Of a stretch of DNA of 55,554 nt, positions 47,347 to 55,554 are shown in pieces (within the stretch, counting starts at the first letter, position 1; every line of letters starts with the position of its first letter). A model generated the notes under the pieces. That model had not been told where the DNA came from. It made no database searches and saw only the letters and a list, made by a program, of their open reading frames with translations. A program made the position numbers and the translations under genes. The stretch comes from Nitrospirota bacterium (GTDB taxonomy: Bacteria; Nitrospirota; Nitrospiria; JACQBZ01): NCBI GenBank assembly GCA_016194285.1, contig JACQBZ010000028.1:89320-144873 (forward strand), given 5' to 3'.

Positions 47347-47913
47347 ATGCCTTCTCAATCCGGCGCGCCTCGATATAAGATCGATCCCTCCGTCTTCATC
47401 GCAGAGACGGCCACGGTTGTGGGAGATGTCTCGATCGGAAAGTCTTCCAGTGTCTGGTTTTCGGCCGTGGTCCGCGGCGATATCGCCCCGATCATCGTTG
47501 GTAAAGAGACCAACATACAGGATGGGGTTGTCCTTCATGTCGGGCACGGATTTCCGTGTGTCATCGGAAACCGCGTCACGATCGGCCATGGAGCGATGGT
47601 GCACGGGGCCACCGTCAAAGATGGGGCCATGATCGGAATTGGAGCGATCGTCTTGAACGGCGCCGTCATCGGTGAAAACGCATTGATCGGCGCCGGCGCG
47701 GTCGTGACCGAAAATACGGTGATTCCCCCGGGTTTCTTGGTCACGGGGATTCCCGGCCGGCCGATCAAACCCATCCGCCCTGAACAACGCGACTACATTC
47801 TGAAGGCCGCGAGTAATTATATCCGGTACGCGCAGGAGTATAAACGGTTCGTTCAAGCAACCGCTCCAAGGGCGAAACAAAGCCCCTCTTTTTCTAAAAG
47901 GAGAAAAACATGA
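47347..47913 (+). CDS. Gamma carbonic anhydrase-like hexapeptide-repeat protein
   Basis: 'AETATVVGDVSIGKSSSVWFSAVVRGDIAPIIVGKETNIQDGVVLHV...VTIGHGAMVHGATV'. Confidence 0.94.
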   Translation: MPSQSGAPRYKIDPSVFIAETATVVGDVSIGKSSSVWFSAVVRGDIAPIIVGKETNIQDGVVLHVGHGFPCVIGNRVTIGHGAMVHGATVKDGAMIGIGAIVLNGAVIGENALIGAGAVVTENTVIPPGFLVTGIPGRPIKPIRPEQRDYILKAASNYIRYAQEYKRFVQATAPRAKQSPSFSKRRKT

Positions 47914-48308
47914 AGACCAAACCTCAATACGGTTATTCAAAAACATTGGACTATGCCTACGAGGATGTCCTGGTGAAGGTTACGGAGGAGCTTAAAAAGG
48001 AAGGTTTCGGGGTGATCACCGAGATCGATGTAAAGGAAACGCTCAAAAAAAAGCTGGGCGTGGATTTCAAGAAATACAAGATATTGGGGGCTTCGCATCC
48101 TCGCGATGGTGAAAGCATGTGCGAGGGCCGCTCAGAACGGGAGGTGATAGAAATGGCCAAGGACCCTGTATGCGGGATGCAGGTAGACGAGAAGAAATCA
48201 GCAGGGAGTAGTCGGAATAAAGGACGGACCTACTATTTCTGTTCAACGTCCTGCAAAGGACAATTCGAGAAAGATCCGGAGAAGTTTCTGAAGGACACAA
48301 AGAAATGA
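47910..48308 (+). CDS. Truncated DUF302 domain in frame with a YHS domain (apparent fusion; YHS part has its own RBS/ATG at 48153)
   Basis: N-term 'YGYSKTLDYAYEDVLVKVTEELKKEGFGVITEIDVKETLKKKLGVDFKKYKILGASHPRD' then 'MAKDPVCGMQVDEKKSAGSSRNKGRTYYFCSTSCKGQFEKDPEKFLK'. Confidence 0.8.
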   Translation: MKTKPQYGYSKTLDYAYEDVLVKVTEELKKEGFGVITEIDVKETLKKKLGVDFKKYKILGASHPRDGESMCEGRSEREVIEMAKDPVCGMQVDEKKSAGSSRNKGRTYYFCSTSCKGQFEKDPEKFLKDTKK

Positions 48309-48325
48309 ACGGAAGGAGGCTCATC

Positions 48326-48517
48326 ATGGCGAAGGTACTCAGGTGTGGCGATGTAATGCCCGGGTGTAACTGCCCCGCGGTGATGGAAGGAAAGGATGAT
48401 GCGGAGGTGATGGCAAAGGCAGCGGAGGACGCAAAGACAGCGCACGGTATGCCAACGATCCCGCAAGAGACCGTTGCAAAGGTACGGGCGGCAATTAATG
48501 ACAAGAAAGAAAAGTAG
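48326..48517 (+). CDS. DUF1059 domain small protein
   Basis: 'MAKVLRCGDVMPGCNCPAVMEGKDDAEVMAKAAEDAKTAHGMPTIPQETVAKVRAAI'. Confidence 0.9.
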   Translation: MAKVLRCGDVMPGCNCPAVMEGKDDAEVMAKAAEDAKTAHGMPTIPQETVAKVRAAINDKKEK

Positions 48518-48518
48518 G

Positions 48519-50822
48519 ATGCGAACAGTGTGGCCAAAGGTTCGAGAGGCGCTGGTGGGATGGTCCATGGACCATCCGAAGATAGTTCTCACGCTCACCC
48601 TTTTTCTCACGCTCGCCTTCGGAAGCCAGCTTCCGAGGATGCAGACCGACACCGATCCCAAGAGCATGCTCCCGTCCACGTCCCCTGTCCGCCAGTACAA
48701 CGATCAGATGGAGAGATGGTTCGGCCTTCACCCGGACGTGATTGTGGTAGGGATCTGGAGCGAGAAAGGGATCTTCATGCCCGAGACCCTCGCCCGGATC
48801 GCCCGTCTCACCGATGGGATCATGAGATTGCCCGGTGTCATCGCTCGCGATGTGGCTGCATTCTCCACGGTCACCGACATTACGGTGGCTGACGGCGTAC
48901 TCCAAGCACGCCCGATCCTTGAAAGGGTCCCCCCCGACGCTGCCGCAGCGGAGCGGCTTAAACAGCAAGTTCTCGCTAATCCTCTCCTTGTCAACCGCCT
49001 GATCTCTGCCGACGCGAAGACCACTGCCATCTATATCCCCATCGAGACGAGTGCCAACGGAAAGGTCATTGCCGATCGGATTCAGGCAATGGCGGTTGCT
49101 GAACAAGGGCCTGAGCGCTACTTCTTTGCAGGAGATCCCGTCGCTCGGCACACCGTGGGAACCGAAATGTTCCGTCAAAGGAAACTCTTCGCCCCGCTGG
49201 CTGCGGTGGTGATTTGTGTGGTCCTGTACCTCTTCTTCAAGAGCTGGGGACTGGTAGCGGCCAACATGGCGGTGGCCCTGATCGCGATCATTTGGGGTAT
49301 GGGGCTCTTCAGCGGGCTCGGAGTCCCAATCCACATCCTGGCCTCCATGAGTCCGATCTTCCTCATGGCCATCTCCACCGACACGGTGCATATCTTTAAC
49401 GAGTTCACCTTCCGGCGCCGGGAAGTCAGCGACCGGCGCAAGGCGATTCAGGAAACAATGAAGGCGGTGGGTACGCCGATCCTCTTCTCCGACCTCGCCA
49501 CTATCGCCGGTTTTGCCTCCCTGGCCATCGGGCATATTATCCCCGCGCGGGTCTTCGGCCTCCTGGTGGCCTTCGGCACTTTCGTCATCCTCCTCATGAG
49601 CTTCACCCTCGTTCCGGCTCTGCTGGCACTGGCACGTGATCGCCAGCCCCCTGCCGTGCCTCCGGTGGATGATCTGGCTTCCTCATGGCTCGCTCGTTTC
49701 GTTCGGGGTTGCGTGGCATGGAAGACAACGGTAGTCCTAGTCGGTTGTGTCCTGGTGGCCGTCTCAGCCGTGGGGCTCTCAAAGATCCAGATCAATAACA
49801 ATCTGGTGGCCTTCTTCAAACCCAAAAGCGAGATCCGCGTGGCCGACCGGCATCTGAGTCAGACTCTTGGAGGAACCGCTCCCCTCTACTTAGTCGCCGA
49901 CGGAAAGACACCGGATTCCGTAACGCGGCCTGAGTTTCTGCGGGCATTGGAAGACCTCCAACGAAAGCTCGAGCAAGATCCGGTGGTAGGAAAGACGCTC
50001 TCGGTGGCCGACGTGGTCAAGCGCGTCAGCCGCGTGCTGAACAACGACGATCCCTCCCGGGAAGTTATTCCGGATTCGCAGGAGGCGGTGGCCCAGTACC
50101 TCTTGCTCTTCAGCTCTACCGCCCGTCCGCGGGACCTCAACAACCTGGTGGATTACCCCTATCAGAAGGCCAACCTCATGGTCCAACTCAGGAGTTGGGA
50201 CGCGGTGGAGACCCGGGCGCTCCTGGAGCGGATCCGAACCTACCTGTCTTCCCAGCCGCTCCCTGGTGGCGTCGAGCTGAAACCGGCCGGAATGGCTTAC
50301 TTCAACATGGTCTGGAGCGACGAGGTCCTGGTTGGGATGCTCGAGGGGTTCATCGCCTCATGCGTTCTCGTTTTCTTCCTCCTGATTCTCGAGTACCGTT
50401 CCTTCCGTTGGGGGGTGGTGAGTTTCCTACCACTCCTCTTTACCGTGGTCCTGATCTACGGGGCCGTAGGTTTCATCGGGAAGGACTTCGACCTGCCCAT
50501 CTCGGTCCTTTCGACCTTGTCTCTGGGATTGGCCGTTGACTTTGCCATCCACTTCGTGAGCCGGTTTCAGCAGCACTACAGGGAGACGAAGGACCTGGAA
50601 GGTTCACTGATCTGGACAGCGGCGCGCCCCGGGCGCGGGATCGTGAGGAACGCAGTACTCTTCGCCTCGGGCTTTGCCCCCATGCTCTTCGCCGCCCTCA
50701 CCCCATACATCACCGTCGGCGCCAGCATGATTGCCATCATGCTCCTCTCGGCGCTGACTACTGTCGTCTACCTTCCCGCTCTGATCGCACTTTTTCCCCG
50801 GTGGCTGACCCGAGGGCTTTAG
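48519..50822 (+). CDS. RND/MMPL superfamily exporter
   Basis: 'VLTLTLFLTLAFGSQLPRMQTDTDPKSMLP', 'MSPIFLMAISTDTVHIFNEFTFRRRE', two 6-TM halves, 'LSTLSLGLAVDFAIHFVSRFQQ'. Confidence 0.93.
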   Translation: MRTVWPKVREALVGWSMDHPKIVLTLTLFLTLAFGSQLPRMQTDTDPKSMLPSTSPVRQYNDQMERWFGLHPDVIVVGIWSEKGIFMPETLARIARLTDGIMRLPGVIARDVAAFSTVTDITVADGVLQARPILERVPPDAAAAERLKQQVLANPLLVNRLISADAKTTAIYIPIETSANGKVIADRIQAMAVAEQGPERYFFAGDPVARHTVGTEMFRQRKLFAPLAAVVICVVLYLFFKSWGLVAANMAVALIAIIWGMGLFSGLGVPIHILASMSPIFLMAISTDTVHIFNEFTFRRREVSDRRKAIQETMKAVGTPILFSDLATIAGFASLAIGHIIPARVFGLLVAFGTFVILLMSFTLVPALLALARDRQPPAVPPVDDLASSWLARFVRGCVAWKTTVVLVGCVLVAVSAVGLSKIQINNNLVAFFKPKSEIRVADRHLSQTLGGTAPLYLVADGKTPDSVTRPEFLRALEDLQRKLEQDPVVGKTLSVADVVKRVSRVLNNDDPSREVIPDSQEAVAQYLLLFSSTARPRDLNNLVDYPYQKANLMVQLRSWDAVETRALLERIRTYLSSQPLPGGVELKPAGMAYFNMVWSDEVLVGMLEGFIASCVLVFFLLILEYRSFRWGVVSFLPLLFTVVLIYGAVGFIGKDFDLPISVLSTLSLGLAVDFAIHFVSRFQQHYRETKDLEGSLIWTAARPGRGIVRNAVLFASGFAPMLFAALTPYITVGASMIAIMLLSALTTVVYLPALIALFPRWLTRGL

Positions 50823-50907
50823 GAGGGATTCTTATGAAAAGAACCACGTACACAAAAAGAGAAAATCGATGAATGGACTTTATAAAGCTGCTTTAGGAAG
50901 GACTCTC

Positions 50908-51714
50908 ATGAAAAGGACCATTTATTTCACGATCGGGTTAGTGATGATCGTCAGCAGCGCGGCTATCGCCCGGGCTCAGGCGCTGTCCGGCGAGGAGATC
51001 ATGCGACGCTCCTATCTGGCCAGATACTACCCGGGTGAGGATATGTCGGCCCATGTCATCATGCGGCTCGTCTCCGAAGGCGGGCAGGAGCGGGTTCGGG
51101 AGTTCATCATGTCCCGCCGGAACCTCAAGGAGGGGGGAGAGCAGCGTTACTTCCTGTATTTCCACCGCCCACCCGATGTCCGGGGCACAGCATTCCTGGT
51201 CTGGGCATACCCGAGACGAGACGATGACCGCTGGCTCTACGTCCCGGCTCTCAATCTGATCCGCCGGATCGCGGCCAGCGACAAGTACGAAAGCTTCGTT
51301 GGTTCTGACTTTACCTACGAGGACGTCGCAGGGCGCGAGCCCGAGGAGGATACCCACAGAGTGCTGCGCGAGGAGAAGGCGGGAGGCCGGGATGCCTACA
51401 TACTCGAAAGCATCCCCAAGAATCCCGGCAACTCGGATTTCAGCCGGAAGCTCTCCTGGATTGACAAGACGACCTGGCTCCCGCTGAAGGAGGAGTACTA
51501 CGACCGCCGGGGCGATCTGGCGCGCGTGTTTACCGCCGATGAGCTGAAGGAGATCCAAGGGTTTTGGACGATGACGAAGCGGGTCATGAAGAATGCCCAG
51601 AGCGGCCATTGGACGGAGGTGATCTTCAGCGAGGTCCGCTACAATCGCAAGCTCTCTCCCGAGTTGTTCAGTGAGCGGTCGCTACGGGCGCCTCCCGCCG
51701 AGTTCACCAAATGA
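50908..51714 (+). CDS. Outer membrane lipoprotein-sorting (LolA-like) protein
   Basis: Signal peptide 'TIYFTIGLVMIVSSAAIARAQA'; 'GGEQRYFLYFHRPPDVRGTAFLVWAYPRRDDDRWLYVPALNLIRRIAASDKYESFVGSDFTYEDV'. Confidence 0.92.
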   Translation: MKRTIYFTIGLVMIVSSAAIARAQALSGEEIMRRSYLARYYPGEDMSAHVIMRLVSEGGQERVREFIMSRRNLKEGGEQRYFLYFHRPPDVRGTAFLVWAYPRRDDDRWLYVPALNLIRRIAASDKYESFVGSDFTYEDVAGREPEEDTHRVLREEKAGGRDAYILESIPKNPGNSDFSRKLSWIDKTTWLPLKEEYYDRRGDLARVFTADELKEIQGFWTMTKRVMKNAQSGHWTEVIFSEVRYNRKLSPELFSERSLRAPPAEFTK

Positions 51715-52964
51715 GAGCGTGGGTGCTCGGCGTGGCCGCCGTCCTGCTCTGGCCCGGGCTGGCGAGCGCAGAGTTGTCCTGGGTCCACGGGTTTCTTCAG
51801 GGCGAATCGGCCTACCGCCTGATTCAACCCGACCAATGTCCCCAGACCCAACGTTCGGCCTGTCAGGACGAGTTTGTGCGGGGTGGCGAGCGCTTCCAAC
51901 TGGAGTTGACTCCTCGCGGGGATTGGTGGAACTTCATGGGCAAGGCCGAGGTGATCCACGACGCGATCAGCGGGAGTGTCGATGTCGATCTCAGGGAGGG
52001 CTACCTGGATGTCCGGTTTCCGGCCCTCGACCTTCGCCTCGGGCGGCAGATCATCACCTGGGGCATCGGCGACCTGATCTTCATTACCGACGTCTTCCCC
52101 AAGGATCGGGTCGCCTTCATCTCGGGCCTGCCGATCGAGTACATGAAGAAGGGCTCCGACGCGGTCAACGCGACGGCCCACTGGGCAGGCAGCTCGCTCC
52201 AGTTCGTCTTTATTCCCCACTTCGAGGCCGACACGGTACCTGAGGCGGGAGGCCGGCTCAGCTTCAATGATCCGATGGCGGCCATCGAAGCGAGACGCAC
52301 GGACGAGCCCTCACCGGCAATCGAGAACACCGAGGCTGCGCTTCGGATTTTCGGGAACGTTCTCGGCTGGGACCTCTCGCTCTCCGCCTACCGGGGCTTC
52401 TTCCACACCCCGGCTGCCGAGGTCGAGCCGGGGCCGCAGCTTCGTTTCTTCTATCCGCGTCTTTCTGTCTACGGTGCCAGCGCCCAGGGGGCTGCATTAG
52501 GGGGGGTGCTGAGTTTGGAGGCAGGATATTATGACTCGCGGCAGGATCAGTCAGGGCTGAATCCTGCAATAGAGAATTCCTCTATCAGGCTTCTGACGGG
52601 ATACCAGCGCGAGATCATCCCAGATCTCACGCTTTCCGGCCAGTACTACGTTCAGGTCATGGACGATCACGCAGAATTCCTGAGGACGCTCGGTCCGGGC
52701 ATGCCCAGGCGTCCCCTCGCCCGACACGTTCTCACCCTCAGGCTGACCCAGCTCCTCCTGCACCAGACGTTGAAACTTAGCCTCTTTGTCCTGGGGAGCC
52801 CCAACGAGGGGGACTTCTACGTGAACCCCGAGGTCAAATACGACGTGACGGACGCGGTGTGGGTCGCTCTGGGCATAAACCTCTTCGGCGGCCCTCTCGC
52901 CACCGAGTTCGGCCAGTTCGAGGGGAACTCGAACCTCTATCTTATGGCACGCTACGCCTTCTGA
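51711..52964 (+). CDS. DUF1302-like outer membrane barrel protein
   Basis: Signal peptide; 'LREGYLDVRFPALDLRLGRQIITWGIGDLIFITDVFPKD'; C-terminal 'NLYLMARYAF'. Confidence 0.87.
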   Translation: MRAWVLGVAAVLLWPGLASAELSWVHGFLQGESAYRLIQPDQCPQTQRSACQDEFVRGGERFQLELTPRGDWWNFMGKAEVIHDAISGSVDVDLREGYLDVRFPALDLRLGRQIITWGIGDLIFITDVFPKDRVAFISGLPIEYMKKGSDAVNATAHWAGSSLQFVFIPHFEADTVPEAGGRLSFNDPMAAIEARRTDEPSPAIENTEAALRIFGNVLGWDLSLSAYRGFFHTPAAEVEPGPQLRFFYPRLSVYGASAQGAALGGVLSLEAGYYDSRQDQSGLNPAIENSSIRLLTGYQREIIPDLTLSGQYYVQVMDDHAEFLRTLGPGMPRRPLARHVLTLRLTQLLLHQTLKLSLFVLGSPNEGDFYVNPEVKYDVTDAVWVALGINLFGGPLATEFGQFEGNSNLYLMARYAF

Positions 52965-53393
52965 GGGAGTTCGCCCTCGATAGGTCGGCGCTATGTTCGG
53001 GGTCGGTGCGGTATGGCGCTCCCAATGTGTTGGAGGTGAAGCAACGGAAAGAAAGGGGTCAAGAAAGGGGAAAAGGGGTCTCGAATTTTGAGTTTCACAT
53101 TTACAAGGGCCGCTGTAAGCACTCACTGCGATCTTTTTTTGATTTTAATTTCGTATCCAGCCTTTTCAAGAATTTCCTGTAACCTTTCATCCAAAAAGTG
53201 CTTCTTTTTCTTTAGTACATTGATTGGCCGATCCAATTTCTATCGCGCAGTGACGCTGCTATCCCTCCCATCCTCCCCTGACCACCGAAAAACGATCAAA
53301 AAACCACCGCTAAACCATCGTTCGGCCAGAGCTCGACGAGGACTTTGATGTTCCCGCCGTAGTATCTTCCCCCTCCATAAGGAGGGATGAGCC

Positions 53394-53642
53394 ATGTACG
53401 AATGCCGTTGTGTGGCGGATGGGAAAAAGCTTGCGGAGATGGCGAGGCCTCCGCTGCCGGATCTCACCTATCGCTATCGCTGCCGTTGCGGGCAGGATCG
53501 CACCGTCCCCGCCTCCGTTGATCCCGTGACCCATCGCATCATTGCACGGGACAACTGCGTCTGCGGGCGGAAGGTCGTGGAGTTTCTCGGCCATCTGGTC
53601 CGGATCAAGTGCAGGGCCTGCAAGGCCGTACAGAAGTTTTAA
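53394..53642 (+). CDS. Cys-rich small protein with Com-like zinc ribbon
   Basis: 'MYECRC...YRCRCGQDRTVP...DNCVCGRKVVEFLGHLVRIKCRACKAVQKF'; several CxC/CxxC motifs; RBS AAGGAGGGATGAGCC. Confidence 0.65.
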   Translation: MYECRCVADGKKLAEMARPPLPDLTYRYRCRCGQDRTVPASVDPVTHRIIARDNCVCGRKVVEFLGHLVRIKCRACKAVQKF

Positions 53643-53690
53643 CCCGCAGTTCACACCGTAAAGGAAAAGCTCCGAGGCTCCCTTAAGAAG

Positions 53691-53725
53691 CCCGTGAGGT
53701 CACCGACGTGACCCACGGGTTTTTT
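53691..53725 (+). terminator. Rho-independent terminator
   Basis: CCCGTGAGGTCACCGACGTGACCCACGGGTTTTTT: long GC stem followed by a T-run. Confidence 0.9.
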
Positions 53726-53777
53726 CTTGCCTGTCCCGTCATGTTCGCAGACGGGAGCCTAAGGCCGGGGAGCAGGC

Positions 53778-54635
53778 TTGGAGGAGATACGGAGGCTTGA
53801 CGAGGCCCTTGAAAAAGAGATCGCCTCAGAGCCCTTCATCAAACGCTATGAGGGGATCCGAAAGAGGCATCCCGCGATCCGCCCCTTCCCGAGGCCGGGC
53901 GACCTGATCGCATATCTCCATGACCGGCGCGCGCCGTCCTATTCCTTGAATGATGAAATCTTCCGTGCGCTCATCGGGGAATTTAAATCCCGCCGCCCGT
54001 CCGGCGACGTCGGCACACTTTGCCTGGCCCTTCTCAGGCCGGGCCTCGGAAGGATCTTCCGTATCTACAGGCGGAGGCTTCAATACGTCACCGGGGTGGA
54101 TGACGCCGACCTGTGGCTTGAGATCCGGAAGGAGGCGCTGGAGGTCTTGAGGGAATGGGATATCACAAAGCATCCGATGAAGATTCCTTCCGGGATCGTG
54201 GGGAGGGTGAGCAACCGTATACGCGCCTGGTATCGTGGGATCGAGAAGGAAGAGCGGGCGGCCGTCGAATTTCAGAGGGAAGGGATCACGATTGAGGATG
54301 AGGACGTCTCCATGCCTGACGCTGTCTCTCCGTCCAACTGGATCATTGATGCGAAGGAGATACTCGAAGACCTGGTCGCTCTCCGTGTTATCTCCGAGAC
54401 GGACAAATTCATCCTGCTGGGAACCGCGCTCTACGGCCGGTCCATGGAAGCTCTTTCAAAGGAACTCAAGGGCCTTTCCTATTCGGGGATCCGACAGCGA
54501 AAGTCCAGAGTCACCCGGACATTAAAAGCCTACCTCACCCACCAGGCCCGGCTTCTTGCCGAGCGCCGCGGCGACTCCCCCGGCGAGGTCTCACTCGCAG
54601 AGGTCCTCCGCTATCTGCGGGAGAAGCCGAAATAA
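53778..54635 (+). CDS. Sigma-70-like/HTH hypothetical protein
   Basis: Region-2-like 'VTGVDDADLWLEIRKEALEVLREWD' and C-terminal HTH-like 'ISETDKFILLGTALYGRSMEALSKELKGLSYSGIRQRKSRVTRTLKAYL'. Confidence 0.55.
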   Translation: MEEIRRLDEALEKEIASEPFIKRYEGIRKRHPAIRPFPRPGDLIAYLHDRRAPSYSLNDEIFRALIGEFKSRRPSGDVGTLCLALLRPGLGRIFRIYRRRLQYVTGVDDADLWLEIRKEALEVLREWDITKHPMKIPSGIVGRVSNRIRAWYRGIEKEERAAVEFQREGITIEDEDVSMPDAVSPSNWIIDAKEILEDLVALRVISETDKFILLGTALYGRSMEALSKELKGLSYSGIRQRKSRVTRTLKAYLTHQARLLAERRGDSPGEVSLAEVLRYLREKPK

Positions 54636-54703
54636 GAAAACCCGGTCGCTGTCACAAATCCGGACTCCCCGGACATAAACAGTATGAACAGACAGGAGGG
54701 GAG

Positions 54704-55000
54704 ATGAACATGTCGCAGAAAAAAGAAGCGAGGGAGCTTGCGAACCGCATCTTTGAGGAGATCGCCCTTTGTCTGGGCGGGATCTTCCTTTTGAACCGTG
54801 CGGACGACCGCATCATCTGGGCCATTACGAACAGCATCGAGGACCTCTATCTCCGCACGGTAAGAGAACTGAGAATGCCCGATCTCTCGCAAAAGCCAGA
54901 AGGCCGGAAGGACGGCACGCCGGGTCCGCATCCCGCCATTCAGGGCCTGCTTCGCACCATCGCATTCGAAGAATCGTTACGGGAGGAGGGAGAATCATGA
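54704..55000 (+). CDS. Hypothetical protein (98 aa)
   Basis: ORF between the sigma-like gene and GDPD; stop overlaps the GDPD start (ATGA). Confidence 0.6.
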   Translation: MNMSQKKEARELANRIFEEIALCLGGIFLLNRADDRIIWAITNSIEDLYLRTVRELRMPDLSQKPEGRKDGTPGPHPAIQGLLRTIAFEESLREEGES

Positions 55001-55554
55001 AGCGGCCTTTCATCATCGCCCACCGGGGCGCGCTGGACTATGTCCGTGAAAACACATTGGCCTCGATCGCACTGGCCCTGAGGCTGGGGGCCGGGATGGT
55101 CGAGATCGATGTACGGCGCACGAAGGACGGTGTGCTTGTTGTTCATCACGAGGACCGGATCGCGGGCATGTCCTTGCCCATCAAGGCGCTCACCTGGCCC
55201 GCAGTCAGGCCCAGGATTCAGGATGCAGGCCTGCCCGCGCCCTATCGCATCCCCACGCTCCGGAAAGTGCTTGCCGTTTTCGGTGACAAGTTTCCGCTGG
55301 CCATCGAGATCAAAAGCCCCGGCGCTGAGAAATCGTTAATACGCCTTCTCTCCCGCAATCGCGGGAGGGGCCATGTCGTGATCGCACCCTATGAGACTTT
55401 TCGAAAGATCAGGTCGCTCGACCCGACCCTCCCTGTCCATCTTCTCATTCATCCCTCGCCCAGGCAGGGTTTTTTGAACTGGGTCCTTGGCCTACTGTCG
55501 CTTGCCCATCTTCGTCTGAGAGGCGCAAGCGGGCTTGTGGTCCACCGCGCGCTT
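54997..55554 (+). CDS. Glycerophosphodiester phosphodiesterase (partial, runs off the window)
   Basis: 'MKRPFIIAHRGALDYVRENTLASIALALRLGAGMVEIDVRRTKDGVLVVHHEDRI...LAIEIKSPG'; RBS GGGAGGAGGGAGAATC; not in the ORF track because no stop is reached. Confidence 0.92.
   Translation, partial: MKRPFIIAHRGALDYVRENTLASIALALRLGAGMVEIDVRRTKDGVLVVHHEDRIAGMSLPIKALTWPAVRPRIQDAGLPAPYRIPTLRKVLAVFGDKFPLAIEIKSPGAEKSLIRLLSRNRGRGHVVIAPYETFRKIRSLDPTLPVHLLIHPSPRQGFLNWVLGLLSLAHLRLRGASGLVVHRAL

Overview
55.5 kb of a high-GC Gram-negative-type bacterial chromosome, densely coding. I could not assign the organism from sequence alone; gene content is compatible with a Nitrospirae- or Deltaproteobacteria-like lineage, but this is only an impression. 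Main blocks: (1) a truncated GGDEF/EAL protein; (2) a TetR-controlled eight-gene efflux island with a MacB/DevC-type ABC system, TolC and a YbhG/F/S/R-type ABC-2 system, and a palindromic operator; (3) a NarL/NarX-like two-component pair; (4) a slipin/NfeD pair; (5) a small patchy region with an epimerase and an IS481-like transposase remnant; (6) a B12-binding-type radical SAM protein with a non-canonical CX4CX2C motif; (7) a FecR/Trp-rich protein and a TgpA/DUF58/MoxR cluster; (8) a housekeeping stretch (coaE, galU, hsp20, lon, thiL, DUF2062, HD hydrolase, rnpB); (9) a Fur-boxed FTR1/cupredoxin iron-uptake operon; (10) polyprenyl synthase, AMMECR1 and DUF1015; (11) a YHS/DUF302/DUF1059 small-protein cluster and an RND exporter/LolA-like/DUF1302-like trio; (12) an accessory end with a Com-like zinc-ribbon protein, a sigma-like protein and GDPD. 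The most notable non-gene signals are: bipartite GTAGGGGC...GCCCCTAC palindromic repeats whose stems differ but stay self-complementary; repeat-like DNA embedded in frame in three CDSs; several consensus promoters whose -10 box lies 6-10 nt from the start codon, suggesting leaderless mRNAs; and a truncated DUF302 reading in frame into a YHS domain.
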